Positions 48,175 through 56,684 of a DNA stretch of 64,000 bases are shown piece after piece. Each line of letters opens with the position of its first letter. The stretch's first letter is position 1. Both the position numbers and the translations under genes were made by a program. The DNA is from a virus, in the IMG/VR virus record IMGVR_UViG_3300048837_000975, positions 61,691 to 125,690 of that record. One strand, given 5' to 3'. The notes beneath the pieces are model-generated. The model was given only the letters and a program-made list of their open reading frames with translations. It had not been told where the DNA came from and did not search any database.

Positions 48175-48475
48175 CAGCGCACCCTTTCGCGGCCGTCAGC
48201 CGCTCGGACATGCTGAGCCTGATCTCTGGTACTGGTTCTGGATCGAAGCAAACGTCTGGATAGTCGTAGTAGTCGTCCAGATCCCAGAACTCGTTCCAGT
48301 TAGATGGTGATAAGTAGAGCTCGTACTCACGATCGCTATCGGCAAGATCTGACAGAATACGCTCCCTCTTGTCCGGTGGACTGTATAGCATCTCGTGCAC
48401 AACGAAGCAGGCCCTGTGACCCGAAGGGCACCGCAGGCGCTTCCTTGGCTTGCGCTCTCCAAATGAACGGCTCAT
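48146..48475 (-). CDS. Hypothetical acidic protein, 109 aa
   Basis: Basic N-terminal 20 residues with two Cys, then an Asp/Tyr-rich middle ('WDLDDYYDYPDVCFD'). Start overlaps the stop of the gene before (ATGA). Function unknown. Confidence 0.62.
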   Translation of the reverse strand: MSRSFGERKPRKRLRCPSGHRACFVVHEMLYSPPDKRERILSDLADSDREYELYLSPSNWNEFWDLDDYYDYPDVCFDPEPVPEIRLSMSERLTAAKGCADGKLQEEAT

Positions 48476-48654
48476 CCGAAGTCCCAGTCAGTGAATCGGA
48501 TCGGCTTGAACTCGAAGTCTTCGCCTCGCTGTTTGAGCCGCTGGCGGTTGACACGCCGCTCCAGGCGATGTGCGTCAGCTCGCCAGTCCCCACGAGGACC
48601 GCCAACGATCTTGCGGATCCTCTTCAAGTTGGAGACGGTCATCTTCGCGTTCAT
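48472..48654 (-). CDS. Small basic protein, 60 aa
   Basis: Arg/Lys-rich helical N-terminal 40 residues, then an aromatic tail. First gene of a short minus-strand unit with a promoter about 120 bases upstream. Probably nucleic-acid binding by composition. Confidence 0.58.
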   Translation of the reverse strand: MNAKMTVSNLKRIRKIVGGPRGDWRADAHRLERRVNRQRLKQRGEDFEFKPIRFTDWDFG

Positions 48655-48808
48655 ACCACTCTCCGTGCAGGAATAGGGAGCAAAGGCCGCGACACGCGAG
48701 CGCCGTAGCTAACCCGCGTCTCCTGGTCTAACGGCGACCCGCCCTTCCGCTTGCGCGGACGCTCCAGTGGACAGCTTCAAAGTAACTCTTCAACGATACT
48801 ATGTCAAC
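48655..48808 (-). promoter_or_regulatory. Promoter and 118-base leader of the small-gene unit
   Basis: TTGACA (48807-48802) and TACTTT (48784-48779), 17 bp apart, near-consensus, placed just after the phosphoesterase stop. The leader contains a perfect hairpin TCCGC-GCAA-GCGGA with a GNRA loop, and other GC-rich pairings. I see no gene in it. Confidence 0.6.
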
Positions 48809-49612
48809 TCAGTCGATCTCGAGCACGCATTCGACTTCTGGAAACCCATAGTGCGACTGCGCCGCCTTTGCTATCATATTCGGCGATCGGATTATGCTGT
48901 TCCTCGAGTGGGTGTGCCCGCACAGAACGGTGAAGTTCACCTGGGGGTTCTCTGCGGCAACAGAGTCTAGAGCGTCACCGGTGGCCTTCGAGGTATACCA
49001 CGGGCGAGCATAGTCGTGCTGCGCTCGACCTTCGTGCACCGCTACTTCGTCAAACGGCGGAATATGCGTGGCCACAATAACGGAAGAGAATCCCTGCTCG
49101 ATCGCAGCGTTTAGCGAATAGAGCAGATCTGTAGCGTCGCGATCCGCGCGCAACCTCAGGACATCAAGGAAGTATTCTCTGTCACCGTGGTTCCACTGGA
49201 AGTAGTCATAGTGCTTGCGCAAAGACATGATCTCGGTCCAGTCGTTCATCTCGAAGTTGGACTGAAGAGGGTTTCCGAATCGTCCGTCATACCAGCCATC
49301 GACCCCGACGAGCGCACAGTTTTCCGTTAGCGCAATAACCCTTCTGCGCAGGTACGTAGCTGTGCCAGTCATGCGATCCGCAATGCTCTCCATCTGCTCG
49401 AAGGATGAGCCCCAGAAGTCGTGATTGCCCATCACGAAGTAGATGGGTTTGCGATAGAACCGCCGCACCTGCTCGAGGTTATGGCGCATCTGTTCGCTTC
49501 TGGAGATGTCGCCGGTGATAACAAGCGCATCTGAATTAGGAACGTAATCGCCGAACTGGCCCGGGAAGCGGACCATGTCTAGGTGGATATCGGAGGCCCA
49601 GGCGAGTTTCAT
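48809..49612 (-). CDS. Calcineurin-like metallophosphoesterase, 267 aa
   Basis: Metal-binding motifs in family order: 'WASDIHLD', 'ITGDISR', 'VMGNHDFWG', 'VATHIPP' and 'LCGHTHSR'. These coordinate a two-metal centre that hydrolyses phosphate esters. The substrate may be a nucleotide, nucleic acid end or phosphoprotein. It ends a minus-strand transcription unit and overlaps the previous gene by 4 bases. Confidence 0.92.
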   Translation of the reverse strand: MKLAWASDIHLDMVRFPGQFGDYVPNSDALVITGDISRSEQMRHNLEQVRRFYRKPIYFVMGNHDFWGSSFEQMESIADRMTGTATYLRRRVIALTENCALVGVDGWYDGRFGNPLQSNFEMNDWTEIMSLRKHYDYFQWNHGDREYFLDVLRLRADRDATDLLYSLNAAIEQGFSSVIVATHIPPFDEVAVHEGRAQHDYARPWYTSKATGDALDSVAAENPQVNFTVLCGHTHSRNSIIRSPNMIAKAAQSHYGFPEVECVLEID

Positions 49613-49896
49613 TTGCTTCGGTGTTCTTTCACAGATTTGGAAACGTATTCCCTGTAAGCGAAGATAATACTGTCACGCCAGTTTTCGCGGCTCGATTCGT
49701 CCGGTTTAACCAGCACAGGAGTGATCTCGAACTCGCCGCGCAGGACGCGCGGATACATCGCTTTTGCTAGGTTATCTGTTATCCCGTTCGTCGCGAACGT
49801 GTCGGCCATGACACCGTATCCGCGAACGAACCTGACCCTTCCAACGAATCCGGTTGCTTTACACCTGTACTCGAAAGCGACAACTTCCTCTTTCAT
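49609..49896 (-). CDS. Hypothetical protein, 95 aa
   Basis: ATG 49896 is chosen because it overlaps the stop of a small upstream gene (ATGA); a GTG 13 codons earlier lies inside that gene. Beta-rich first half. No motif recognised. Confidence 0.65.
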   Translation of the reverse strand: MKEEVVAFEYRCKATGFVGRVRFVRGYGVMADTFATNGITDNLAKAMYPRVLRGEFEITPVLVKPDESSRENWRDSIIFAYREYVSKSVKEHRSK

Positions 49897-50027
49897 AGCG
49901 AAAACAATGCCTTCCGGATCTTCACGATCCACCACGAAGCCAGCTGCCTGACTCGCTTGTTCTCAGTCATATCACGCGCTATGGCCTGCAGCAAGGACAA
50001 ATCTAGTTCAAGTCCGGACTTGTTCAT
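49893..50027 (-). CDS. Small basic protein, 44 aa
   Basis: GAGGAG lies 4 bases before ATG 50027, one of the best ribosome sites here, and the stop overlaps the next ATG. The product is helical with a basic, Trp-rich second half. It overlaps the end of the gene before by 20 bases. Confidence 0.6.
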   Translation of the reverse strand: MNKSGLELDLSLLQAIARDMTENKRVRQLASWWIVKIRKALFSL

Positions 50028-50592
50028 TGCTCTCCTCGGCGTCCAAAAGCTCATCTAGCCTACGAACGGCCGACCAGGCATGGAGCATGGCCCATGTTGG
50101 AAGTGCTCCAAAAGCATATAGTTCTGAGTTGTACTCAGCTATGATGTTTCTGGCTCCCTCGAGATCGTTCCACCTTTTTACAAGGTCGTATGCCTCTCTG
50201 GCAAGGTCGGCCGGAATAACATCGTTCTGGCGGTAGTCAAGTATGTCCCGTATGCACTCCTCCGGATCGAGCTCCTCAAGATCCTCGCCGGTTCCCAGGC
50301 GCGCCTTCTGTTGAGCGTAGCCGATGCTGGAGCTGCCGATCCATCCGATCTTTCCGCGCCAGGATCCGCCGCAGTGCCTTCCGAAGACCACCGGTTCCCA
50401 GTCTCCGTGAACAATAAGATCACCGAAAGACGCGCAGATGATCTCGACGTGCTCTCCCAGAGACGCTCTCCCTGACTTCGCTGGGCGCAAGGTGAACGCT
50501 GCGAACGTAGGACTAACTATGTGCTTGTCAGTGATTGTGTGGTTCGCAAATGTCCGCGTGGACAGCTGAATCCTTTGCTCAAGAGGCGTCAA
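50008..50592 (-). CDS. Hypothetical protein, 194 aa
   Basis: The TTG at 50592 has GGAAGGGGG just upstream, better than the earlier TTG at 50637, so it is taken as the start. Mixed alpha/beta, acidic C-terminal half. It resembles the next protein in layout (beta-rich then a helical 'EES' tail). No family recognised. Confidence 0.62.
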   Translation of the reverse strand: MTPLEQRIQLSTRTFANHTITDKHIVSPTFAAFTLRPAKSGRASLGEHVEIICASFGDLIVHGDWEPVVFGRHCGGSWRGKIGWIGSSSIGYAQQKARLGTGEDLEELDPEECIRDILDYRQNDVIPADLAREAYDLVKRWNDLEGARNIIAEYNSELYAFGALPTWAMLHAWSAVRRLDELLDAEESNEQVRT

Positions 50593-51070
50593 ACGGTCCC
50601 CCTTCCAGAATGCTCGGATCCCTGCGAACGTCCTCAACGAACAGCGTCACGGCCTTCTCGAGGTTACGGATGCTTTCCTCGGCCGGCAGCCAGCCTCCGG
50701 CGTGACCGTAGTAACAGCGTTCTCCATAGTACCATATCTCTCTTGCGCTCTTCTTTGAGTAAACAGTGAGAGACCAGGACTCATGACGAGCCCTGTAGTA
50801 GCAGTCAAGCCCAAGAATCTGTGATTCGAAGTCGGATTGAACCGGGCAGGCTCCTCCGAAATGGATGTCGCATACTGCGTTGGAGTAGGAGCCGGAGGTT
50901 CCGCTAGGCCCACGGGCTTCCTTCACGCGCCGAGCGCCCTGGAACCACCTAACAGGGTAGTAGATCAGAACACGAAGAACAGAGTTACTGCAGATCATGT
51001 CCCAAAGTATCAGGTGAGCGATCTCTGGGGACTTGAAGCAGCACCAGATGTTTGCGAGTGTGGTTTTCAT
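50579..51070 (-). CDS. Hypothetical protein, 163 aa
   Basis: GGAGAAG before ATG 51070, which overlaps the previous stop (ATGA). The N-terminal 30 residues are hydrophobic and could be a signal or membrane segment; three Cys follow. Beta-rich end. Function unknown. Confidence 0.62.
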   Translation of the reverse strand: MKTTLANIWCCFKSPEIAHLILWDMICSNSVLRVLIYYPVRWFQGARRVKEARGPSGTSGSYSNAVCDIHFGGACPVQSDFESQILGLDCYYRARHESWSLTVYSKKSAREIWYYGERCYYGHAGGWLPAEESIRNLEKAVTLFVEDVRRDPSILEGGPFDAS

Positions 51071-51330
51071 TTCTCTTCTCCGTCCCAATTCACTTCCAGG
51101 TTGAACCTGACGTTCTCGATGTCTTCATAGTTCAGTGTTTGAATGATCCGAGCAATCGTCCTAAGAGCAGATTGCTCACAGGGATCGCTGGATGTCCTGG
51201 TGAACAGAAACCTAACAGCCTCAGCAACGGATTCGCCAGAAGCAATCGTGGATAGTGCAACTATGGTGCTTGCGGCATCCACGAGTCTGGCTGCGTTTAC
51301 GGCGCCCTGGTCTAGTTTGATGGTTGTCAT
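51067..51330 (-). CDS. Hypothetical helical protein, 87 aa
   Basis: Helical with a small hydrophobic Ala/Ser-rich middle and acidic end. ATGA overlaps on both sides indicate operon membership. No motif recognised. Confidence 0.65.
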   Translation of the reverse strand: MTTIKLDQGAVNAARLVDAASTIVALSTIASGESVAEAVRFLFTRTSSDPCEQSALRTIARIIQTLNYEDIENVRFNLEVNWDGEEK

Positions 51331-51521
51331 TTCACCTTCACCGCTTTCAATCCGCCGTCAGGCTGAGCGCACACGGCGATTCCGGCCCTACACACTTCGA
51401 CCTTAAACGCTCCGCAGGCGCTGTCACAATACATGTGGTCGAATTGCAGTCCGGCCATGACACCAAGGAATCCGCCCATACCTAAACCTAATATCAACGC
51501 AAGAGGGGAATAGTCATACAT
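51327..51521 (-). CDS. Small membrane protein with Cys-containing domain, 64 aa
   Basis: GGAGA precedes ATG 51521. A Gly-rich hydrophobic segment (residues about 6-26, 'LALILGLGMGGFLGVMAGL') is followed by 38 residues with four Cys. First gene of this minus-strand unit. Confidence 0.62.
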   Translation of the reverse strand: MYDYSPLALILGLGMGGFLGVMAGLQFDHMYCDSACGAFKVEVCRAGIAVCAQPDGGLKAVKVK

Positions 51522-51540
51522 CGAAGTCTCCGTTCGGGTA

Positions 51541-51569
51541 GTTCTGACAGGTTCACCGATACCGGTCAA
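51541..51569 (-). promoter_or_regulatory. Weak minus-strand promoter
   Basis: TTGACC (51569-51564) and CAGAAC (51546-51541), 17 bp apart, about 20 bases before ATG 51521. The -10 is poor. The rest of 51570-51669 has short direct repeats of ACCGGT/AACCGG type and one imperfect hairpin (around 51651-51670). Confidence 0.35.
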
Positions 51570-51669
51570 CCGGAAACCGATCGCGTGGAGAAGAAAAGTT
51601 CTGAGCTAACACAACCAAAACTTTCACACCGTTCACGTTCCGTACGGGCAGAAGATTCTGTCCGAATGC

Positions 51670-51698
51670 TTGACCAAAACTCGGCCGGGTGTTAGGAT
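51670..51698 (+). promoter_or_regulatory. Promoter of the recombinase gene
   Basis: TTGACC and TAGGAT with 17 bp between; GGAGGGG then precedes ATG 51746. Confidence 0.5.
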
Positions 51699-51745
51699 AA
51701 AACCGCGTTAAAGGATTCTTATCCGCGTTTCATACGGAGGGGTTC

Positions 51746-52666
51746 ATGGGGGAAAGTTTTCAGATTGTAAGAGCAGAATCCGTGCCCGAGATGGGTCTGA
51801 CGCGACCCGTTCAGCGCCTGGACATGTCGGGGGCTCGAGACGACGATCAGTTTGTCATGCTGTGGCTCAGCAGGTACTGCCCCAATACACGGAGGGCATA
51901 CCGGTTCGAGTCCGACAAGTTCCTGAAAGCAATCAGAGCAAGGGGGAAGGAGATCCGGAACCTGACGTTCCTGGATGCAACCGAAGTAATGGCAGATCTC
52001 ACCGAGGGTCTGTCGCCGTGCGCTGCGGCTAGACGCATTGACGCGATTCGGTCCCTGTACTCACTTGCTATGCGACTTGGTTACATTCCCATGAACGTCA
52101 TGGCTGCGGTAGAACGTCCGAAGATTCCAGACGGACTGGCTGCTAGGATTCTTACGAAGGAACAGATCTACGGCATGATGGCTCACGCCGATCCGGAAAC
52201 CAAGTTCATCATCAAGCTTCTCTACATCTCCGGTATGCGCGTGTCGGAGGCGGCCGCTCTCAGGTGGAAGGATGTTTCTGAGCGTGAAGGCGGGAAGGTG
52301 CAGCTCACCGTGTTCGGCAAGGGTGGAAAGACTCGATTTGTTCTGGCGCCCGTCAGCATGGGGAAGATGCTTGCTGAGCGCCGCAAGGGAGCGAACGACT
52401 TCGTTATCGAGATCGGGCGCTCCAGCAAGATCCACACTCGAGCCAGGCGTATCGAGGAAAGAGTTTCCGCAGCTGGCGAGTCCGTTGGCCTCGAGAAGAA
52501 CCCGAGCCCCCACTGGATGCGCCACGCTCACGCGTCTCATGCGCTGGACGCAGGGGCCAAGCTTCACGTCCTCATGGAAACGCTTGGGCATTCCGATGCT
52601 AGAGTAACGTCGCATTACCTTCACGTTCGTCCTGGCGAATCTAGCGCTGACTATCTTGGGGAGTGA
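51746..52666 (+). CDS. Tyrosine recombinase (XerC/D-like), 306 aa
   Basis: N-terminal SAM-like core-binding domain ('RYCPNTRRAYRFESDKF'), then the catalytic domain with Arg in 'SGMRVSEAAALRW', Lys in 'GKGGKTRF', 'HWMRHAHASH', and the tyrosine in 'HSDARVTSHYLHV'. All catalytic residues are present. It could resolve genome multimers, integrate the phage, or invert DNA. No attachment site is recognisable nearby. It is the only plus-strand gene after 46.2 kb and converges on the primase, overlapping it by 26 bases. Confidence 0.92.
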   Translation: MGESFQIVRAESVPEMGLTRPVQRLDMSGARDDDQFVMLWLSRYCPNTRRAYRFESDKFLKAIRARGKEIRNLTFLDATEVMADLTEGLSPCAAARRIDAIRSLYSLAMRLGYIPMNVMAAVERPKIPDGLAARILTKEQIYGMMAHADPETKFIIKLLYISGMRVSEAAALRWKDVSEREGGKVQLTVFGKGGKTRFVLAPVSMGKMLAERRKGANDFVIEIGRSSKIHTRARRIEERVSAAGESVGLEKNPSPHWMRHAHASHALDAGAKLHVLMETLGHSDARVTSHYLHVRPGESSADYLGE

Positions 52667-54347
52667 CACGCAGAAGGCGACGGTTCTTTCGCTGAAGCTT
52701 CTTCGCATTGAGAAAAAGCTCACGCTTGGCGTCATCAGGGGACTCGTGTTCCGGAGCCACGAGTCTCGCTTCGACCTGCGCGCGCAGCCGCGGACCCACG
52801 AGAGGCGGAACAGCTTTCGCGAAAGACTTCTGGTCTAGTTCAGACTGTCGCCACGCCGAAACAACGTCCATAGCAGCCAGCGCGTAATCGTCAGACAGAG
52901 ACTCTAGGCTTTCGCGAACGGAAGCGTCCTCGGATATGCTTGGGCAGTCCAGAAGGCAGCCCAGCATCCTGAAAGAGAAGTTCTCTTCGCTCGGGGCGAG
53001 CTTTGCGGCTTCTCCAGGATCGTTCGGCGACGCTGCGCGAACGAAAGCGCGGAACTTCTTGTCGCTGGCTCCGGCCAGCATCACGGATGCTCGGTACGCG
53101 CACTGATCGGCTATGGCTCGAACAACGGGATCGTCCTCTCCGTCTACGAGCTGCCGAATGCGCTTCAGGTGAGCGGACTTGGTCTCCGCGTCCTGCGACA
53201 GCTGAGCAGCGCTCGCTTCCTGGTTGATCAGGTGCTCGATGATTCCGACGGCCTTAGCGGCGACCTCCCTGATAGCCTCAGGGCCGCTCGATCGAGCGTA
53301 CGCGTCTGGATCCGTTCCGTCAGGAAGAACAGCTACCTTCGCCAGCAGCCCGCCCTCTTTGCACGGTCCGTGCGACTTGATCACGGCCTCTCGACCAGCA
53401 CGGTCGCCGTCGAACATGAGAACGACAGCCTTCGTGAACTTGGATACGAGCCTGGCCTGTTCGGGTGTGAAAGCCGTTCCAAGCGGAGCTACGGCGCTCG
53501 TGATCCCGCGCGCGTGCAATCCGACAACGTCGAAGTTTCCCTCGACCACGATGCATCCCTCGTGCCTAAGGGCACCCTTGGCCTGGTGCAGTCCGAAGAC
53601 AACGTCTCGCTTCTTGTATATCTCGGACTCTGGAGAGTTAACGTACTTCGGAAGCTTCTCCTGTTGCGTCTCTCCGGGCGGTGGAGGAAGCTCTCGACCG
53701 CTGAAGCCGATCACTCGCCCGCGAAGATCGATCACAGGGAACATAAGACGATTCCGGAACTTATCGTAGTATCCGCCGGAGCGCTTTGAAGCTACCAGAC
53801 CGATCTTCTCAGCAGCCTCGACCAACTCTTTCGGTAGGGCGTCTGCCAGCGATGACCATCCCGGCGGCGCGTACCCAAGTCGGAAGCTCAAGACGTGCTC
53901 GGAGCACGGGTCTACTTCTCGCTTAAGAAGCTCGCTCTCGGCCAGGCTCCGGTGCTCGTTCGTCGTTAGGTTTTTCTGAAAGAACTTCGCCGCGAACTCA
54001 GCGGCCTCATACAGCGGATCTGTATCTACTGAAGTGGACTCTTTCCCAGAACCGTCAGTTTCAACTACGGTGATACCAGACCTATCAGCGAGACTTCGCA
54101 CGGCTTCCTGGAACGAAAGCCCATGGTGCTCCTGCATGAATGCGATGTTGTCTCCGCTGGCTCCGCACCCGTAACAGCGATAGAACGACCGCTCATCGCT
54201 TACGTAAAAGCTCGGAGTCTTCTCCTTGTGAAAAGGGCAGAGACCTGACCACGACCTGCCCTTGCGCACAAGGCGCACGCTCTCCCCGATCACCTGCACT
54301 ATGCTGACGGTGTTCCGGACGCGTTCGATTGTCTCTTCAGCAATCAT
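52641..54347 (-). CDS. DnaG-type DNA primase, 568 aa
   Basis: CHC2 zinc finger at about residues 37-62 ('CPFHKEKTPSF', 'CYGCGASGD'), the catalytic core with 'FPVIDLRGRVIGFSGR', and a Toprim domain ('GCIVVEGNFDVVGLH', 'VVLMFDGDRAG'). It makes RNA primers for replication. The C-terminal helicase-binding part is degenerate, as usual. Start overlaps the previous gene by 11 bases. This points to the phage running its own replication fork. Confidence 0.95.
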   Translation of the reverse strand: MIAEETIERVRNTVSIVQVIGESVRLVRKGRSWSGLCPFHKEKTPSFYVSDERSFYRCYGCGASGDNIAFMQEHHGLSFQEAVRSLADRSGITVVETDGSGKESTSVDTDPLYEAAEFAAKFFQKNLTTNEHRSLAESELLKREVDPCSEHVLSFRLGYAPPGWSSLADALPKELVEAAEKIGLVASKRSGGYYDKFRNRLMFPVIDLRGRVIGFSGRELPPPPGETQQEKLPKYVNSPESEIYKKRDVVFGLHQAKGALRHEGCIVVEGNFDVVGLHARGITSAVAPLGTAFTPEQARLVSKFTKAVVLMFDGDRAGREAVIKSHGPCKEGGLLAKVAVLPDGTDPDAYARSSGPEAIREVAAKAVGIIEHLINQEASAAQLSQDAETKSAHLKRIRQLVDGEDDPVVRAIADQCAYRASVMLAGASDKKFRAFVRAASPNDPGEAAKLAPSEENFSFRMLGCLLDCPSISEDASVRESLESLSDDYALAAMDVVSAWRQSELDQKSFAKAVPPLVGPRLRAQVEARLVAPEHESPDDAKRELFLNAKKLQRKNRRLLRVTPQDSQR

Positions 54348-54732
54348 CGTTGCAGCTGGCTAGCATAGATATGTCTTCTGCGTTCAGCTGACACGCGTGT
54401 TCGTCATCCAGACGACTCCCAAGCTTCGCTCGCAGTAGAGCATCCTGCTTGTCCAGAAGCTCGCGCGCCTTCAAAGCATCGAGCCGCTCGATCCACTTTA
54501 CGGCAACAGCAGCCACCTGGACAAGCTCGTCTCGAAGCTCTTCAGACGTAGGCCCGTTCTCTATGTATGCCCGCGCAACCTCGCCAGTCTCCTCGAACAG
54601 AACAGCAAACCGTGTTGCGTCATCGTAGTTGGACCAGTCAGGCGGATCGTTAAACTTCTGATCCTGACGCTCGCGTTCGTCCTGGATATCATCCAGGACT
54701 TGCCACATTGATTGGTAATCAATCATCTTCAT
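54337..54732 (-). CDS. MazG-like NTP-pyrophosphohydrolase-like protein, 131 aa
   Basis: Contains 'DERERQDQKF' and 'FEETGEVARA' followed by 'LRDELVQVAAVAVKW', the helical, Glu-rich metal site of MazG-like proteins. It may hydrolyse nucleotides or alarmones to favour phage replication. Confidence 0.8.
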   Translation of the reverse strand: MKMIDYQSMWQVLDDIQDERERQDQKFNDPPDWSNYDDATRFAVLFEETGEVARAYIENGPTSEELRDELVQVAAVAVKWIERLDALKARELLDKQDALLRAKLGSRLDDEHACQLNAEDISMLASCNDDC

Positions 54733-54820
54733 GTTCCTTGAGAACTAGCATCATCATTCCGATTGAGATCAGAAGGTAAGAGCACACGACGCAGAGCGCT
54801 GAAAGCAACAGTAGATCCAT
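54719..54820 (-). CDS. Membrane microprotein, 33 aa
   Basis: Nearly the whole product is hydrophobic ('DLLLLSALCVVCSYLLISI'), ending in an acidic tail. It begins 3 bases after the previous stop and its end overlaps the start of the MazG-like gene, so it fits the operon pattern. Confidence 0.5.
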   Translation of the reverse strand: MDLLLLSALCVVCSYLLISIGMMMLVLKEHEDD

Positions 54821-54822
54821 GA

Positions 54823-55017
54823 TCATTTCATCTTAGGGTTCACGAATTCAAACGCCGCCAGGTTAACTTCGGTGTTCAGATCAGCGTAGTCGTCCGGGTA
54901 GTACTTGAAAGCCTTGGCGCAGATGTCCTGCTCTTCCTCGGTCAAGCGGGTTCCTGTCTTCGAGGCAATGCGCAGAGCGAGCACACGCGCTCGTAGGTCT
55001 TCAGGCATCTTTCTCAT
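54823..55017 (-). CDS. Hypothetical helical protein, 64 aa
   Basis: Short helical protein with ATGA overlap to the gene before. No motif recognised. Confidence 0.62.
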   Translation of the reverse strand: MRKMPEDLRARVLALRIASKTGTRLTEEEQDICAKAFKYYPDDYADLNTEVNLAAFEFVNPKMK

Positions 55018-55214
55018 GGCTGCTCAACAACTTTCGTATTGAGTCTGCAAACGCATTTCCCATAATCAGAAACGATGAAATCGTTAGGTAGGCACGCTTT
55101 CGAGCAACGCTCAACACGCTCAGCGTTGATCCAGATCAGGAATACGACGAACAGAAAAGGAAGAATCGCTGGCAACGCATACAGAGCATTTGTGACGGTG
55201 TGCTTGATGGTCAT
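55014..55214 (-). CDS. Small membrane protein, 66 aa
   Basis: One transmembrane segment (residues about 11-30, 'LYALPAILPFLFVVFLIW'), then a region with three Cys. ATGA overlap on both sides. Confidence 0.62.
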   Translation of the reverse strand: MTIKHTVTNALYALPAILPFLFVVFLIWINAERVERCSKACLPNDFIVSDYGKCVCRLNTKVVEQP

Positions 55215-55462
55215 CGCGACAGCTCCCTAATCGCGTGCTGCCTACTCAGAAACACGCTTCGATCCCACACGTGCTCAGTGTACTCGCCTCTAACGGCAGG
55301 CTCCTTGTTAGGGTGTATCTTTACGAAGTCCGAGCACGAAAGACCAGCATAGAACATCAGGTCCGCTTGCTGCGGTCGTTGCCTATCACGAACTACCCAA
55401 ACACGATCACCCGGCCTCACGAAAGTGCCCTTTCGGATAGAGTATGGTTCGCTTTCGTCCAT
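55211..55462 (-). CDS. Hypothetical protein, 83 aa
   Basis: Basic beta-rich start ('GTFVRPGDRVWVVRD') like a small barrel, then an aromatic middle. It overlaps the previous gene by about 56 bases, longer than usual here, so the start could lie a little further on. Confidence 0.58.
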   Translation of the reverse strand: MDESEPYSIRKGTFVRPGDRVWVVRDRQRPQQADLMFYAGLSCSDFVKIHPNKEPAVRGEYTEHVWDRSVFLSRQHAIRELSR

Positions 55463-55718
55463 CTTCGCATCGTTCTACTCGCCAAGAGACCTTAACAGAT
55501 CCTGCGTTCAGCATCCACTGCAAACTGTGAGAAGCCTGGTCTTTCGTCTTCCATGGGTGCGACAGCTTGTCGATCGCGTCAAGCAAACGAATTCCCGGCT
55601 CGGAGGCAACCAGCTTCTCCAGTTCATCGCGAACGGGTTGCAGCCTAGCGCGATTCTTTTCTAGAGTCCTCTGGCGGCAGGCGCCAAGGAGGCGAAGTCC
55701 GCGAGGTTCAGTCGACAT
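55407..55718 (-). CDS. Winged-helix-like small protein (putative), 103 aa
   Basis: ATG 55718 with GAGG upstream is preferred to the ATG four codons earlier. The middle ('LEKLVASEPGIRLLDAIDKL' ... 'ASHSLQWMLNAGSVKVSWR') has the helix-turn-strand order of a winged helix. It may bind DNA; not proven. Confidence 0.58.
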   Translation of the reverse strand: MSTEPRGLRLLGACRQRTLEKNRARLQPVRDELEKLVASEPGIRLLDAIDKLSHPWKTKDQASHSLQWMLNAGSVKVSWRVERCEDGRKRTILYPKGHFREAG

Positions 55719-56031
55719 CGAAGTCCTCATCTTTCCTGTGCAGCTCTCGTATCACTGGCCACGCTTGCCAAGGAAGCGATCTGTTTGATATGACATACGA
55801 CAATCGCTCACAAAAACAGATCATTGACTCAATGGATCTCGACAACATCCCGAATGGGATTAACGCGATCAGGAAAAGCAGGACAACCGGAGTAAGCGCA
55901 AGGTAGGCGCATGAAATCGCAAGGTTCTTTGCGGAATCCATAGCTGACCAATTCGGATACTTTGCTCGAACCCGATCCGCAGTACGGATAGCATCTTCTT
56001 TAGAAATTAAGCCCCAGCCAAGCTTGCTCAT
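55708..56031 (-). CDS. Memb­rane protein, 107 aa
   Basis: One strong hydrophobic stretch (around residues 35-65, 'YLALTPVVLLFLIALIPFG') with charged ends. ATG 56031 overlaps the previous stop. Function unknown. Confidence 0.64.
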   Translation of the reverse strand: MSKLGWGLISKEDAIRTADRVRAKYPNWSAMDSAKNLAISCAYLALTPVVLLFLIALIPFGMLSRSIESMICFCERLSYVISNRSLPWQAWPVIRELHRKDEDFDVD

Positions 56032-56375
56032 TGCTTTGCACTCCACCACAGATGACAGAACCCGTCCTCAGGCTCAAACGAGTTCCGTGCCGAACAGAAC
56101 AGGCGCCCACCGACATCGTATTGTTGCGCGCACGAATCACAACTCGCACCGAGACAAACTCTAACGCCCCACGCAAGGGCCTGTTCTGCGGACGTGAAGT
56201 AAAAGTTTCCGCTCAGAACCGACCAACGAAGCTGACCGTTCGCTCTTACGCTGGCCCTCAGGTTTAGCTGGTACTCGCCTACGAGCGCGAACCAGGTCGG
56301 AGTAATCGGATCCTCCTGCGGTTCAAATCTAAGTCCGTGATATTCAAACGCCTTACCGGGCTCCGGTTCGATCAT
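56028..56375 (-). CDS. Hypothetical beta-rich protein with Cys cluster, 115 aa
   Basis: Beta-rich first 70 residues, then five Cys ('VCLGASCDSCAQ', later 'FCSAR' and 'FCHLW'), which may bind metal. ATGA overlaps both neighbours. Confidence 0.65.
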   Translation of the reverse strand: MIEPEPGKAFEYHGLRFEPQEDPITPTWFALVGEYQLNLRASVRANGQLRWSVLSGNFYFTSAEQALAWGVRVCLGASCDSCAQQYDVGGRLFCSARNSFEPEDGFCHLWWSAKQ

Positions 56376-56539
56376 TGCTTATTGTCCTCCTCAGGTTGGT
56401 ACGTCCTGAAGTTGTCTGGATTGATATTGATTCCAGCCTTGCGCCACGCGGGCCAGCTCTTGACCTCTTCCGCAGTCTTCTTGATTGAATCCCAGAAGGC
56501 TCTGCGCTCAGGCGTTGATTTGTCGCGAACGAGCTTCAT
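56372..56539 (-). CDS. Small phage protein, 55 aa
   Basis: Charged helical protein around 'RAFWDSIKKTAEEVKSWPAW', a layout I know from small phage proteins ('TPE..FW..V..TA..V..WP.WK'). ATG 56539 is preferred because longer starts would overlap the next small gene. Function unknown. Confidence 0.6.
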   Translation of the reverse strand: MKLVRDKSTPERRAFWDSIKKTAEEVKSWPAWRKAGININPDNFRTYQPEEDNKQ

Positions 56540-56558
56540 TTGATACACCTGCAAACCG

Positions 56559-56684
56559 CTACGTAACATCACTGCGAATGTGCTCCGAGATATTTTCATA
56601 GGAGCATTCCGACACATCAGCTGCCCAGTGTGCATAGACCGATGCGTAAACCGCCGCCCAAACCGCTTCTTTGCTTGCTTTCAT
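56559..56684 (-). CDS. Small phage protein, 41 aa
   Basis: AAAGGAG about 9 bases before ATG 56684. Its start 'KASKEAVWAAVYA' is typical of a widespread class of tiny phage proteins. It overlaps no other credible start. Function unknown. Confidence 0.62.
   Translation of the reverse strand: MKASKEAVWAAVYASVYAHWAADVSECSYENISEHIRSDVT

Noticed and set aside
51570-51669. Attachment or dif-like site beside the tyrosine recombinase
   Set aside because: Short ACCGGT-type repeats exist, but no pair of inverted recombinase arms around a 6-8 bp centre can be defined.
54719-54820. Treating the 33-codon frame as noise
   Set aside because: Reconsidered and kept at moderate confidence, because its start follows the previous stop by 3 bases and its end overlaps the next gene's start, as in the rest of this operon.
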